This document shows, piece after piece, positions 41,422 through 50,900 of a stretch of 64,000 nucleotides of DNA. The first letter of the stretch is position 1, and each line of letters opens with the position of its first letter. Position numbers and translations under genes: made by a program. The stretch is from Rossellomorea marisflavi (lineage in GTDB: Bacteria; Bacillota; Bacilli; Bacillales; Bacillaceae_B), in assembly GCF_009806575.1 (NCBI RefSeq), contig NZ_CP047095.1, positions 848,001 through 912,000 on the forward strand, read 5' to 3'. The notes under the pieces are model-generated. The model saw only the letters and a program-made list of their open reading frames with translations, did no database searches and had not been told where the DNA came from.

Positions 41422-43011
41422 TTATAAGTGTAAATAATCTTGTTTAAGTACTTTGGACATTTCTTCCATAAGTCCTCTTCGTACTTTTAAACCTGAAAAG
41501 TCTTTTTCAACAAAAAGAAGTTTTTTGATGACTTTAATGTCCACTTTGTATTCTTCGCATAGCAATTCAAGATCAGAAATTTGGTCATTATTGAAAAGTG
41601 GGCGATCATCTAGCTCCCATTCCAGGTCGTGTCCAATCGCTTCCTTAAAGATGGAAGGAACGTGATCTTCCCATTCCCCAGCTTTATACCAAATTTTCCT
41701 AATTGCTTTTAGTTCTTCTTCTTTAATTAATTCATAGTTTGGATCATCTGGATGTTGAAGTTGTTTCTGGGTTTTAAGAAGTCGTTCGAGAATTTCTCTG
41801 CGAGCTTTCATTGTGAAAGGCCCTAGTCCAAGCTGCGCGTATTTTTCTTTATTTGTTTCTTCATCTACGTAAGTAACCAAAATATTGTGGCCTTGTTCAG
41901 TACTAAGGTCAATATTGTGTTCATCAAGATATGATCTTAGGTGTGCTTTAGGGACGATGAAGTAGTTTTCATCATTAATTTCAACTAATTCCTTTGGACG
42001 GCTACCTTTCTTAGGAATATGGTGGTATTCCTTCTCGTCGATCATTTCAACGAGAATATCTCTAAAGTAGATTTGACCGTGCTTACGATATTTCATTCTC
42101 ATTGTTCGGTCATCCCTAATAGCAGAGAGCCAGTTTCTAAAGTTTAACAATGGCTTCATCCAATCGTGTCCAGTTTGAATGAATCCTGAAAGTGCCTTGT
42201 CTTCATTTACAACGGTACAAACCCAGCAACCAAATCGACTATTTCCACATGAACCTGCTGTATCTTTTACCGTTTTATCTACGACTAACGGACATTCCCC
42301 GCTGCTTGAATCTTGGTAAAGTCTATGTAGTTCGTAGTTGTCGTCTCCCCAAGGAGATGGATTGTTTAGTAAGTAATCCCATACGTCATCTAGATCAAAT
42401 GATTTGATAGGGGCATATACATAGGCATTAGATAGCGTTGAGTGCCGCATTAAAACTTTACCTTCTACTGTATGAGATTTTATAACATTTGCTCTAGTGG
42501 CACTCTCATCTTCACGTACGCCCAATACCATAATGACTTCACCAAAAGAACTCACTTTATCAGTAATAAATTGATTAGCAGGATCAATTTTTAAACGATC
42601 AGTACACCAACGGAACTGTTGGTTAGGGGAGGGGTACCCTTTTCCAATAATGTTGTACCAAAAAGACTGCTCTACAACTGGTTTGACTTTGTGTGTTTCT
42701 ATTGGCAACCCTAATTCTAATGCTTTCTCCTGAACCTTACGAAGTGTCTGGTTAATGGATTGAATAATGAGTGGAGTTTCCACGAGTGTATCAGATGAGA
42801 TTACATATATTTTTTTATGCAATTTTTCAGGTGGTAGCTGTTTTAGTGCTTCGAATACAAGTTGTACAACGACGGTAGAGTCTTTACCCCCGCTATAACC
42901 TACAACCCATGGACGGTCATCTGAAAGATAGACATCTATAATTTGTTCTTTTGCTTTATCAAGAACTGATTTTTCATCAGTAAAGAGGCTAGATATAATT
43001 CCTTCGTTCAT
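41422..43011 (-). CDS. dndC: DNA phosphorothioation ATP-pyrophosphatase DndC
   Basis: 529 residues. PAPS-reductase-like P-loop VGYSGGKDSTVVVQLVF (about residue 38) for ATP pyrophosphatase activity, and cysteines in CGNSRFGCWVC (about 255-264) plus upstream GECPLV that can hold a 4Fe-4S cluster. DndC transfers sulfur to the DNA backbone after activating the phosphate. Stop and start of dndC and dndB are 1 nt apart. The region after the cluster (about 300-529) is DndC-specific. Confidence 0.95.
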   Translation of the reverse strand: MNEGIISSLFTDEKSVLDKAKEQIIDVYLSDDRPWVVGYSGGKDSTVVVQLVFEALKQLPPEKLHKKIYVISSDTLVETPLIIQSINQTLRKVQEKALELGLPIETHKVKPVVEQSFWYNIIGKGYPSPNQQFRWCTDRLKIDPANQFITDKVSSFGEVIMVLGVREDESATRANVIKSHTVEGKVLMRHSTLSNAYVYAPIKSFDLDDVWDYLLNNPSPWGDDNYELHRLYQDSSSGECPLVVDKTVKDTAGSCGNSRFGCWVCTVVNEDKALSGFIQTGHDWMKPLLNFRNWLSAIRDDRTMRMKYRKHGQIYFRDILVEMIDEKEYHHIPKKGSRPKELVEINDENYFIVPKAHLRSYLDEHNIDLSTEQGHNILVTYVDEETNKEKYAQLGLGPFTMKARREILERLLKTQKQLQHPDDPNYELIKEEELKAIRKIWYKAGEWEDHVPSIFKEAIGHDLEWELDDRPLFNNDQISDLELLCEEYKVDIKVIKKLLFVEKDFSGLKVRRGLMEEMSKVLKQDYLHL

Positions 43012-43012
43012 G

Positions 43013-44110
43013 TTAATTATCCCCTTGCTTAAATTTATTCTCTAATTGAACCTCATGTTCTAGAAGCGGAAGTTGTAGAAGAGATTTAATTTTATTTGTT
43101 GTTAACTGGATTGTTTGATTGTTTTTTTGGATCCTTCCATTCTGGTTAAATGCTCTTCCTAGCCAGTGGTCGGTGTTTGAACGGTTCCAATCGACTGTTG
43201 ATAGGGCTTCAATATAAGTCTTCCAGTCTTCAGAGTGATATTCTCGTAGATATCTTCCCAGTAATCCTATTGCCTCGATAAAAACCCCATGTCCTACAAT
43301 AAAGTTAGCTCTTAAATCTCTGGGAGATAATTTTTTGTTCAAGATATCCTGCCACTCTACGATACTATTGGTAAGAACTTTCCAAAATTCTAGCAAGAAC
43401 TCTTTGTCTTCATCGGAAATTTGATCCCCCTTGGCCTTCCCAAGAAGTCTCAGATTTGTATTAAATACATGATTTAGCGCTAAAATCTTGGGTGAGTTCT
43501 TAGATAGTGAGACTCGTTCACGGTCTGTATATCGTTTCAGTAAAGGGATCTCACTGACTAACTCTTTCGTAACGAGAGCTAATTTATCACGATGATCGTA
43601 AAGAATACCAATGGAAGAGGTTGTATTTACTGCATGGCGATTGAGGTCGGAGAAAATCTGCTGAGATTTGGTCAATCCCTCATCATGATAAAAGACTACC
43701 GAAATGGTTTCGGAACCAATCTCCGGTGCAGTTTTAAGAGCTTCTTCGATGGCTGCCCGACGATGTTGACCATCATTTATGAGAAATCTAGCATCCAATG
43801 AAATTCGCAACTGTCCTAAGTCTTTGGAGGAGGGTTCTTGTCCAAACGGAATGAACTCCAAATCTCCGTCAATGGAAGCTGTTAAAGATGAAAAGACATA
43901 ATCTCGATGATTTTCTACAATATAATTCGTTATTTCAGGTATGCGGCTCTTATTGAGAATACGTTGAGCACGGTGCTCAGGTGGTATCTCATCTTCATCA
44001 AATAGAAAAATCTTTGGAATGATTCTTAAAGGGCACATTGCCACATAGTACTCTTTGTCTGCTTGAATTCCTTTTATGGCAGGGAAAGTATAACTAAATG
44101 CTGCATCCAT
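43013..44110 (-). CDS. dndB: DNA sulfur modification protein DndB (DGQHR domain)
   Basis: 365 residues from ATG 44110, preceded by GGAGG 8 nt upstream; a longer frame to 44143 lacks a ribosome site. The family motif DGQHRRAAIEEAL is at about residue 110, with ILYDHRDKLAL and FSDLNRHAVNTTSSIG also typical. In other systems DndB is a transcriptional regulator of the dnd genes and affects which sites are modified. First gene of the minus-strand operon, with a good promoter at 44151-44179. Confidence 0.92.
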   Translation of the reverse strand: MDAAFSYTFPAIKGIQADKEYYVAMCPLRIIPKIFLFDEDEIPPEHRAQRILNKSRIPEITNYIVENHRDYVFSSLTASIDGDLEFIPFGQEPSSKDLGQLRISLDARFLINDGQHRRAAIEEALKTAPEIGSETISVVFYHDEGLTKSQQIFSDLNRHAVNTTSSIGILYDHRDKLALVTKELVSEIPLLKRYTDRERVSLSKNSPKILALNHVFNTNLRLLGKAKGDQISDEDKEFLLEFWKVLTNSIVEWQDILNKKLSPRDLRANFIVGHGVFIEAIGLLGRYLREYHSEDWKTYIEALSTVDWNRSNTDHWLGRAFNQNGRIQKNNQTIQLTTNKIKSLLQLPLLEHEVQLENKFKQGDN

Positions 44111-44127
44111 ATATATAACCTCCACTT

Positions 44128-44179
44128 TACGTACGTATTCCAATGAGAATATTATATACTCTATTAGCTAGATCTTCAA
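44128..44179 (-). promoter_or_regulatory. Promoter of the dndBCDEA operon with nearby palindrome
   Basis: Read on the minus strand: TTGAAG (44179-44174), 17-nt spacer, TATAAT (44156-44151). Between it and the dndB start lies the palindrome TACGTACGTA (44128-44137), a possible binding site for DndB or another regulator. I found no equally good promoter for dptF in 44180-44302, although AT-rich TTAAAATTATTAC precedes it. Confidence 0.65.
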
Positions 44180-44302
44180 TAATAGACGAACCTTTATTCG
44201 CCTTTTCTAAAAAAACGATAGATATTTAGAGGGTTATCCAAATTTTTGGGTGACATATATGTTAAAATTATTACAAAAGAAATAGGCCGGAGATGATTAA
44301 TT

Positions 44303-46588
44303 TTGACTACAAATGACCAGTATTTTCTGAGTTTCATAGAACCAGTTAATCAGGTAGCTGCACAAAACGCGAAGAAAATGGAAGAACTAATATATGAGGA
44401 CGCAGGGAGTTCTATTGTTAAAGCGAGATTATTCCTAGAGGCCATATTAGATGAGGTTTATAAAATTGAAAAGCTTGAATCTTCATATGGACAATCTCTA
44501 TACGATAGAATTTCGTATCTTACACGCAATGAGTACATAGACCGTAAGATTCAACAGTCTTTTGACACAATTCGTTTATCAGGGAATAAAGCCGCACATG
44601 ACGGAAACTTCAATGACATAACGGCTGCTTTTAAACTGCATAAAGAAATGTACCATATTGCTGTTTGGTTTGTTGAGGTTTATACCATAGACCAAGTAAA
44701 GATTCCGATTTACGAAGTGCCAAAACCTCCTAAGCCCGATGTGGATATTGAAGATCTTGTTCACCAAAAAATCCTACAACTTTTTGGGACGAATTCTATT
44801 GGCAAGGAGAATAAAGATGTAGGACCAGCTCCTATGGAAGTCCCATCAGATAATTCCAATGAGATATTCGAAAATAACTTGCCAGACGGAGAGAGTTTTC
44901 TCATAAGGGAATTAAGGCGTCTACAAGATTCTTCTCAAGAAGCGATTGAAAATGCGAATCAATTTAGTCGATTCAAAAACTATATGCACGTCGACCGTCA
45001 AATTCAATTAGATTTTGAGAAGATTTTAAGAGGTCGAGCAAATACAAATAAAGGCAATTTAATTTTGCTGTGTGGTAGCGTTGGGGATGGGAAATCACAT
45101 CTTCTTGCGTATTTGAAGGAAAACAAGAGCGAGTTACTAGAAGAGTACACAATTTATAATGATGCTACTGAAAGTTTTTCTCCAGGAAAAAATGCGATGG
45201 AAACTCTCGAGGAAGTGTTAAAAGGTTTTTCAGATGAACAAATCGACCAAAATCAGGATAAGATCATTCTTGCCATTAACATGGGGGTTCTTCACAATTT
45301 CATTAACGAAAAACATCAGACATATTCTTATACGAGGCTGAAGCAGTTTGTGGAAACTAGTGGTTTATTTTCTCCTGAAATTACAACGCACTTTTCAGAA
45401 GGGAATACAGATTTACTTAGTTTTGGTGACTATCATTCCTATGAATTGACTGAAAGTGGTCCAACCTCAAGTTTTTATCTTACTCTTTTTCAAAGGATTT
45501 TTTCTAAACATGAACTCAACCCATTTACCCTGGCTTTAGCTGAAGATGAGAAGAGAGACAGCAATACAATGGCTCACGAAAACTTTAGGATGCTTCAATC
45601 TGAGTTTGTCCAAAAGCAAATTGTGAATCTTCTAGTTGAAGCAATAGTCAAACATAAACTCGTTATATCAGCGCGGGCCTTTTTAAACTTTATTGCGGAT
45701 ATTATTCTTCCCGACGATGACGATCAAAGGCCAATTGAATTCATGTCTGAATTTGAAATCCTAAAAAACTCAGTGCCTACCTTGTTGTTTAATCGAAAGG
45801 AACGTTCGGGAATCTTACATGCCATGAGTAAATTAGACCCGATTCATAAGCGTTCTGTTCATATTGATCACATTGTCATTGAACTGAACACGCTTAACGA
45901 CTGGGATGGTCTTATCTCGGAACATATACACTCAGCAGCGGGAAAAGCTTGGCTAAAACCATTGGCCAATGATGCACAACTGATTGGTGAATCATTTAAC
46001 TTATTCTTTAGGACGTTTATCCGCCTGGCGTATTTGTCAAATCAATCATTCGCTACCAATTTGATAGACTCGAATTTTGCTTCATACCTTAGGTATCTCT
46101 ATAATTTCAATGTGAAAAATAAGGATTCAATCATTACTTTCTATGGGGAAATCAAATCCGCCATTTTTAATTGGAAAGGAACGCCTAAGAAAGATTACAT
46201 CTACGTTAACAAGGCAGATGAGAAATTCAGGCTTGCTCAACAATTGAATTTAAAGCCATATGCAAGTCATTTAAAGCATAGTTCAGAAGAGATCCTATCT
46301 TCATTCAAGTCAACGATTCTGATTGGCTATCATGATGGAGATTCATCAAATAGAGAATTTTTAGATATAGATTTTCCTCTATATGAATTACTGATGAAAG
46401 TACAAGAAGGCTATAGGCCAAACAAAAAAGATAAAGAGGATGCAATAAAGTTCGTTGAATATATTGAAAAGCTTATGACTTTTGGTGAACAAAGAAACGA
46501 AATGCTCATTCACTATCCAGATGATAAGAAATATTACAAGATCAAAAAAGACGACTTTGATCGCTTTGTATTTGAAAGGGAGAACTAA
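44303..46588 (+). CDS. dptF: Phosphorothioation-dependent restriction protein DptF, with N-terminal DUF4145
   Basis: 761 residues from TTG 44303 (GGAG 10 nt upstream). Residues about 40-120 form a DUF4145 domain (ARLFLEAILDEVYKIEKL, DRISYLTRNEYIDRKIQQSF, IRLSGNKAAHDGNF), found in many defence proteins. After a linker comes the DptF ATPase with Walker A LCGSVGDGKSHLLAYL (about residue 257). With DptG and DptH it forms the restriction arm that attacks DNA lacking phosphorothioates. Transcribed away from dndB; 2 nt separate it from dptG. Confidence 0.88.
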   Translation: MTTNDQYFLSFIEPVNQVAAQNAKKMEELIYEDAGSSIVKARLFLEAILDEVYKIEKLESSYGQSLYDRISYLTRNEYIDRKIQQSFDTIRLSGNKAAHDGNFNDITAAFKLHKEMYHIAVWFVEVYTIDQVKIPIYEVPKPPKPDVDIEDLVHQKILQLFGTNSIGKENKDVGPAPMEVPSDNSNEIFENNLPDGESFLIRELRRLQDSSQEAIENANQFSRFKNYMHVDRQIQLDFEKILRGRANTNKGNLILLCGSVGDGKSHLLAYLKENKSELLEEYTIYNDATESFSPGKNAMETLEEVLKGFSDEQIDQNQDKIILAINMGVLHNFINEKHQTYSYTRLKQFVETSGLFSPEITTHFSEGNTDLLSFGDYHSYELTESGPTSSFYLTLFQRIFSKHELNPFTLALAEDEKRDSNTMAHENFRMLQSEFVQKQIVNLLVEAIVKHKLVISARAFLNFIADIILPDDDDQRPIEFMSEFEILKNSVPTLLFNRKERSGILHAMSKLDPIHKRSVHIDHIVIELNTLNDWDGLISEHIHSAAGKAWLKPLANDAQLIGESFNLFFRTFIRLAYLSNQSFATNLIDSNFASYLRYLYNFNVKNKDSIITFYGEIKSAIFNWKGTPKKDYIYVNKADEKFRLAQQLNLKPYASHLKHSSEEILSSFKSTILIGYHDGDSSNREFLDIDFPLYELLMKVQEGYRPNKKDKEDAIKFVEYIEKLMTFGEQRNEMLIHYPDDKKYYKIKKDDFDRFVFEREN

Positions 46589-46590
46589 AC

Positions 46591-47997
46591 ATGGGGCATC
46601 TAAATGTGGATGATCTGAAAGATCATCTATTTACAAAAAATAAGCATGATGTGGGGAATGTATTTGACATTGTCCCTTTCCTAACTAAGAGAACAGCCGC
46701 AATAAAAGGGAACTTTAACAAAGTATTAGGTGAATTTGTTAGATATAATTCATCAGTTGAGTTAGATCCAAGTGCTTATTCAGAGATCGATACTTTTACC
46801 ACTGAGCATAAGAATAAATATAGTGAACATATTGCAAGTCAAGTAGAGTTTCAAGGTGATGGGGATGCTGAATATGATTTCATTAGGTTTTTAGATCGTT
46901 ATTTGGCCAGTGATGACAAGATTAAACCGATCCATCCGCATCTGTTCAACTACATTCCAGTTGAGAAGAAGTATGAAAACGAGTTTGGGAAATATGCACA
47001 ATTCCTATCTGAAACCCTTGCATCAAATAATGAGTCCATTAAAGACATATTTAAGAGCAAGAAGTCTGATAATATTTTGACCGATTTAATCTTAAATCAG
47101 TTAAATGGATTGCGACCTACAAAAGAAAAAAAGCAACAGTATCAATCTCTTCTTCCACCGTTGGTGCAGCGTTATCAGGAAGATGTTCTATTCTTAAGCA
47201 AACACACAGATTATTTTCTAGCCTCATTTCCGCTTCTCACACATTTCTACACGCTTATGTATGCAATGCAGCTAGTGTTTAAGTTTGAACAGTTCACAAA
47301 TGCGGATTTCAATCAAGTGACCCCACTCTATTTTGCATTGGATTGGGAGCCGATTAATAAAAGAAGACGCGCAGCGGATGAGGTGGATGGATACAAGTTC
47401 ATTAAGGGGAACGCAAGAAAACTATTTCCCCATATTCATACTATCTCTCACTTAAGTCATAACGATATGCGAGTTGCTGAAGAGGGACCATATGCTTTTA
47501 CGCCATATAGCTCGTTGTATCAGTCTATCCAAGAAAAAGGGGACGAATATGAACAAGAATTTTTAGCTGACGTGAAACTGTGGATCAAAGAATATAAAAA
47601 TCTACCATTTACACAGGTGAATATTGAAGATCAGTCCACTACTCTTCCTGAAGCATTTAACATTCTATTCAAATGCTTAGAGGCCGGTACAAGTAGCAGC
47701 GTTGCTGACAAATTTGGTAAGAACATTGATGATTTGGCATCTGATCATTTTATTAAGAGCAGGGGAAGCATTGGGAATGTACTGAATATCAAACATGACC
47801 TCCTACATTTGATGACGGCAGTAGCAGTAAAGGACAAGCGTATCCCTCTTAACGATCTTTTCGACGAATTTGAGAAGCGCGGAATTGGTCTTGACCTGCA
47901 TTCTAAAAAAGAAGTCATGAACGTTTTAGACAATCTAAATATTATAGACAAAAAAAGTGATAGTGGTGATGCTCAATATGTCAAACCAATTTTATAA
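46591..47997 (+). CDS. dptG: Phosphorothioation-dependent restriction protein DptG
   Basis: 468 residues with no signal peptide, membrane segment or recognised catalytic motif, which is usual for DptG. Opening MGHLNVDDLKDHLFTKNKHDVGNVFDIVPFLTKRT and a C-terminal winged-helix-like part (about 400-468: KRIPLNDLFDEFEKRGIGLDLHSKKEVMNVLDNLNIIDKKSDS) are visible. Assigned mainly by position between dptF and dptH and by length. AAGGGAGAACTAAAC precedes ATG 46591. Confidence 0.85.
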   Translation: MGHLNVDDLKDHLFTKNKHDVGNVFDIVPFLTKRTAAIKGNFNKVLGEFVRYNSSVELDPSAYSEIDTFTTEHKNKYSEHIASQVEFQGDGDAEYDFIRFLDRYLASDDKIKPIHPHLFNYIPVEKKYENEFGKYAQFLSETLASNNESIKDIFKSKKSDNILTDLILNQLNGLRPTKEKKQQYQSLLPPLVQRYQEDVLFLSKHTDYFLASFPLLTHFYTLMYAMQLVFKFEQFTNADFNQVTPLYFALDWEPINKRRRAADEVDGYKFIKGNARKLFPHIHTISHLSHNDMRVAEEGPYAFTPYSSLYQSIQEKGDEYEQEFLADVKLWIKEYKNLPFTQVNIEDQSTTLPEAFNILFKCLEAGTSSSVADKFGKNIDDLASDHFIKSRGSIGNVLNIKHDLLHLMTAVAVKDKRIPLNDLFDEFEKRGIGLDLHSKKEVMNVLDNLNIIDKKSDSGDAQYVKPIL

Positions 47998-50900
47998 TTA
48001 CATTGTATCTACTGTACTAGACTATTTTAAGAACACAAAAATAAAAGCAGGAAACAGATACTACCTCCAATTAGATAGTCAAGTTGAACTAGAACTGTTA
48101 ATTGATGCCCTAAAAGAAATAAAAAACATTCAATCCTTTCACTATAAACATGAAGAAGGTGAAGAATATCAAACCTTCTCCATTCCATTTAACAATGTCA
48201 ATCTGGTAGTAGCATATACTTCAAGCCATGTGACTCCAGATTTCCTAGTGACGCTAAGGAACTTAGTAGGTGAACAAAAAGATGCTTGGAAGAATACAGC
48301 GTTGTTAAGTATAGTTTCTGAGCAATTGGATTCAATCCAAGGAGGAAGCAGTGATCTCCAAAAAGAAGGGATGCCCCTCCACCTAAACTCCATCTTTTCA
48401 AATCTGAAGATCAAGATTGAGAATAGCGTTTTAGATAAGGTAGATCAAATTATCCTGCAAGATAATCTGGAAAATTTATTAAAAGAGCAAGCCTATCAAC
48501 AGATTACACTGTTTGACTTTGAAGATCTCTTTAACACTTTGGAAAAAGGATCGATCGAAAATCAAGAGTATCATAAATTTGGACTGTTTAAAGATCCTGA
48601 TTTGGGATCATTCAAAGGAAAAGATCAACAAAGCCGCTTGGATGATAACCGAGAACTTTTCGATTTTGTAAAAAGAGTTCACGATCTAGGATTGGGCGAT
48701 GACGAATTAGAAAAGAAGTTCTTGCCTAATGGTGTAAAAGAGCTTAAATCTGAAGACTGGATGGAAGTGTCTTTCCCTGAAGTGCACAAGTTGCACAAAG
48801 AATTCACTGAGACTACAGGTAACAAGAAAGTGGATCTCCAAGACATGAAAGCTATACATAAGCTTCCATTGTGGAATAAACCTCATAAAGAAACCAAGGC
48901 AGGTCATCGAAAAAGGCATATTATTGTCTTTAATCCTGAGCAGTTAGATGAAGTAAATCTTCATGCTCACTTTGAGATGCAAGGTGTAAAGAGTCTTTCG
49001 AAAAACTTCCTTACAGTTCAAAACCAATTCAAATCGGTATGCGAAGTGGATGTGAAAAAATCAAATATAGAAATTTCAATCAAAGCTAAGAAAAACCAAG
49101 TAACCTTTGCTAGATTCACATACAAGCATGATAAGAAGGTCAGTCTTGGTGTTGATTGTTTGATAGCAGTCGTACCATTGGAACCAATCGACTTAGAGAA
49201 CTTTAAGTCCAGCTATTCTGTGGATCCTGTTAAGCAAGTAGTCGGCCTGCAGTATGAAGGTGACCAGATTATCATGGGAAGAGGCTTGAAGAAAGAGGTT
49301 CAAGAAGTAGAAGCGAATGGACAAAATGTCCAGGTCTCTACTGAAAGTGTTGTGACAGTGAAGCCACTAGCAGAGGCATTTGATGATGATGATGAGCTTA
49401 AAATCAACTTAGTCTTTGATGAAGTGACCATACCGGTATTGCTGAGGAATGAGATCAAAGACTCCTTCCCAATCACAGGTCAGAGACTTTGGAAACTTAT
49501 CCGAGAAAAAGGACAGGATGTCCAGTGGTTGAAAGAAACCAATCGATTAGTACTAGAAAACAGTGAATTTTACCTTAATCCAGACTATAAACAATATTTT
49601 CAATGGGAAGATCAATGGGTAGAAGATGGTATAAAGCATGCCAAATTCGAGTCTGATCAATTAATGGCTGAAGATCTTAAGCTTAGCGACGATTTGAGAG
49701 AAGCCTACAGTCGTTTTATTACTCACTTTAAAGTGAATAATACGATTCCAAGTTTGACTTATGTATCTGAGACTTACGCTCAACGAGCAAAAGAATATAT
49801 TTCCGCCTATTTAAACGATATAGGATCGTTTAAAGATGGTAGTCCAGCTGGAAGAAAAGGAATGGACTTATTTAAGTTAGGAACCATTCAATCCAATGAA
49901 ATGATGTATTTAACCCCATTTCACCCACTCATGATTGCGTTTAAACTCAAGATTTATGAGTTATTAGGGAATGAAGAGGTGGACAATAGTGTGCTCAATC
50001 GATTACATCCGGATGCTCTTCTTCCGTTTGTTTATGATGAGAGGCAACAATTATTCAAATCTGAACATCAGCAATCAGCGTTAGAATGGCTGACTTTTAA
50101 GGAAGTACAGCAAGTGTCAGTATCAGATGCGAATCAGTTCCTCGCAAAAGTAGTAAGTGACAAGCTAGTCCAATTTAAAGAACACTTTTCGTACCTATTT
50201 ATTGATGAATCTTTGGCCCCCATACAAGTGAATATTATTCATATCATTAACGATCATGAAGCACTAAAAGGGATTCTTCAATGGATGCTTACTGTTATTA
50301 AAAACGATGGGATTGAAAAGCTAAAGCCAGTAGAAGTCACGCTATACCGCGATAGCGACACAGAGTCGGCATTTGATTTATTCGCTCGAACTGAATCGAT
50401 AGCAATATTAAAAGAACACTTTGATCTTAAGTTAAAATTTAATGAGTACGATGAAGAAGATGTCATGAAGAAGATAAGGGAAAAGCTATTTTTCTACAAG
50501 AAGAGTGAGAGTGAAGAGTATAAGTATGCTCACATATCCTTCTATAAGATGAAGGCTCAAGAGAGTTTTGCTGTTCAACCTATGAGTGAAATGGAAAGCG
50601 GTATCTCCATTGAGGGCCTTTATTCTAGTGTGCCATCTATGAAAGATGAAGAGAACTATAAAAGTGGTTTTGGCGTCAAATCATACACTGTAGAAGAAGA
50701 CAACGACGTATCCACAGTGTCTTTTTATGTGAACGAGCTAGCTGCCAATCTCCGAAACAGTGGGAATGACAGTTATCGTAAGGGGGAAGCAATCTTCTCT
50801 AGGACAACGACTACAGATGAAGAAGATTTAAAGAAAATCTTCTCTGCTTCTCATTGGGTTACCTTTGTAGATCCAACCATTGACCTTGAATACTTCAATA

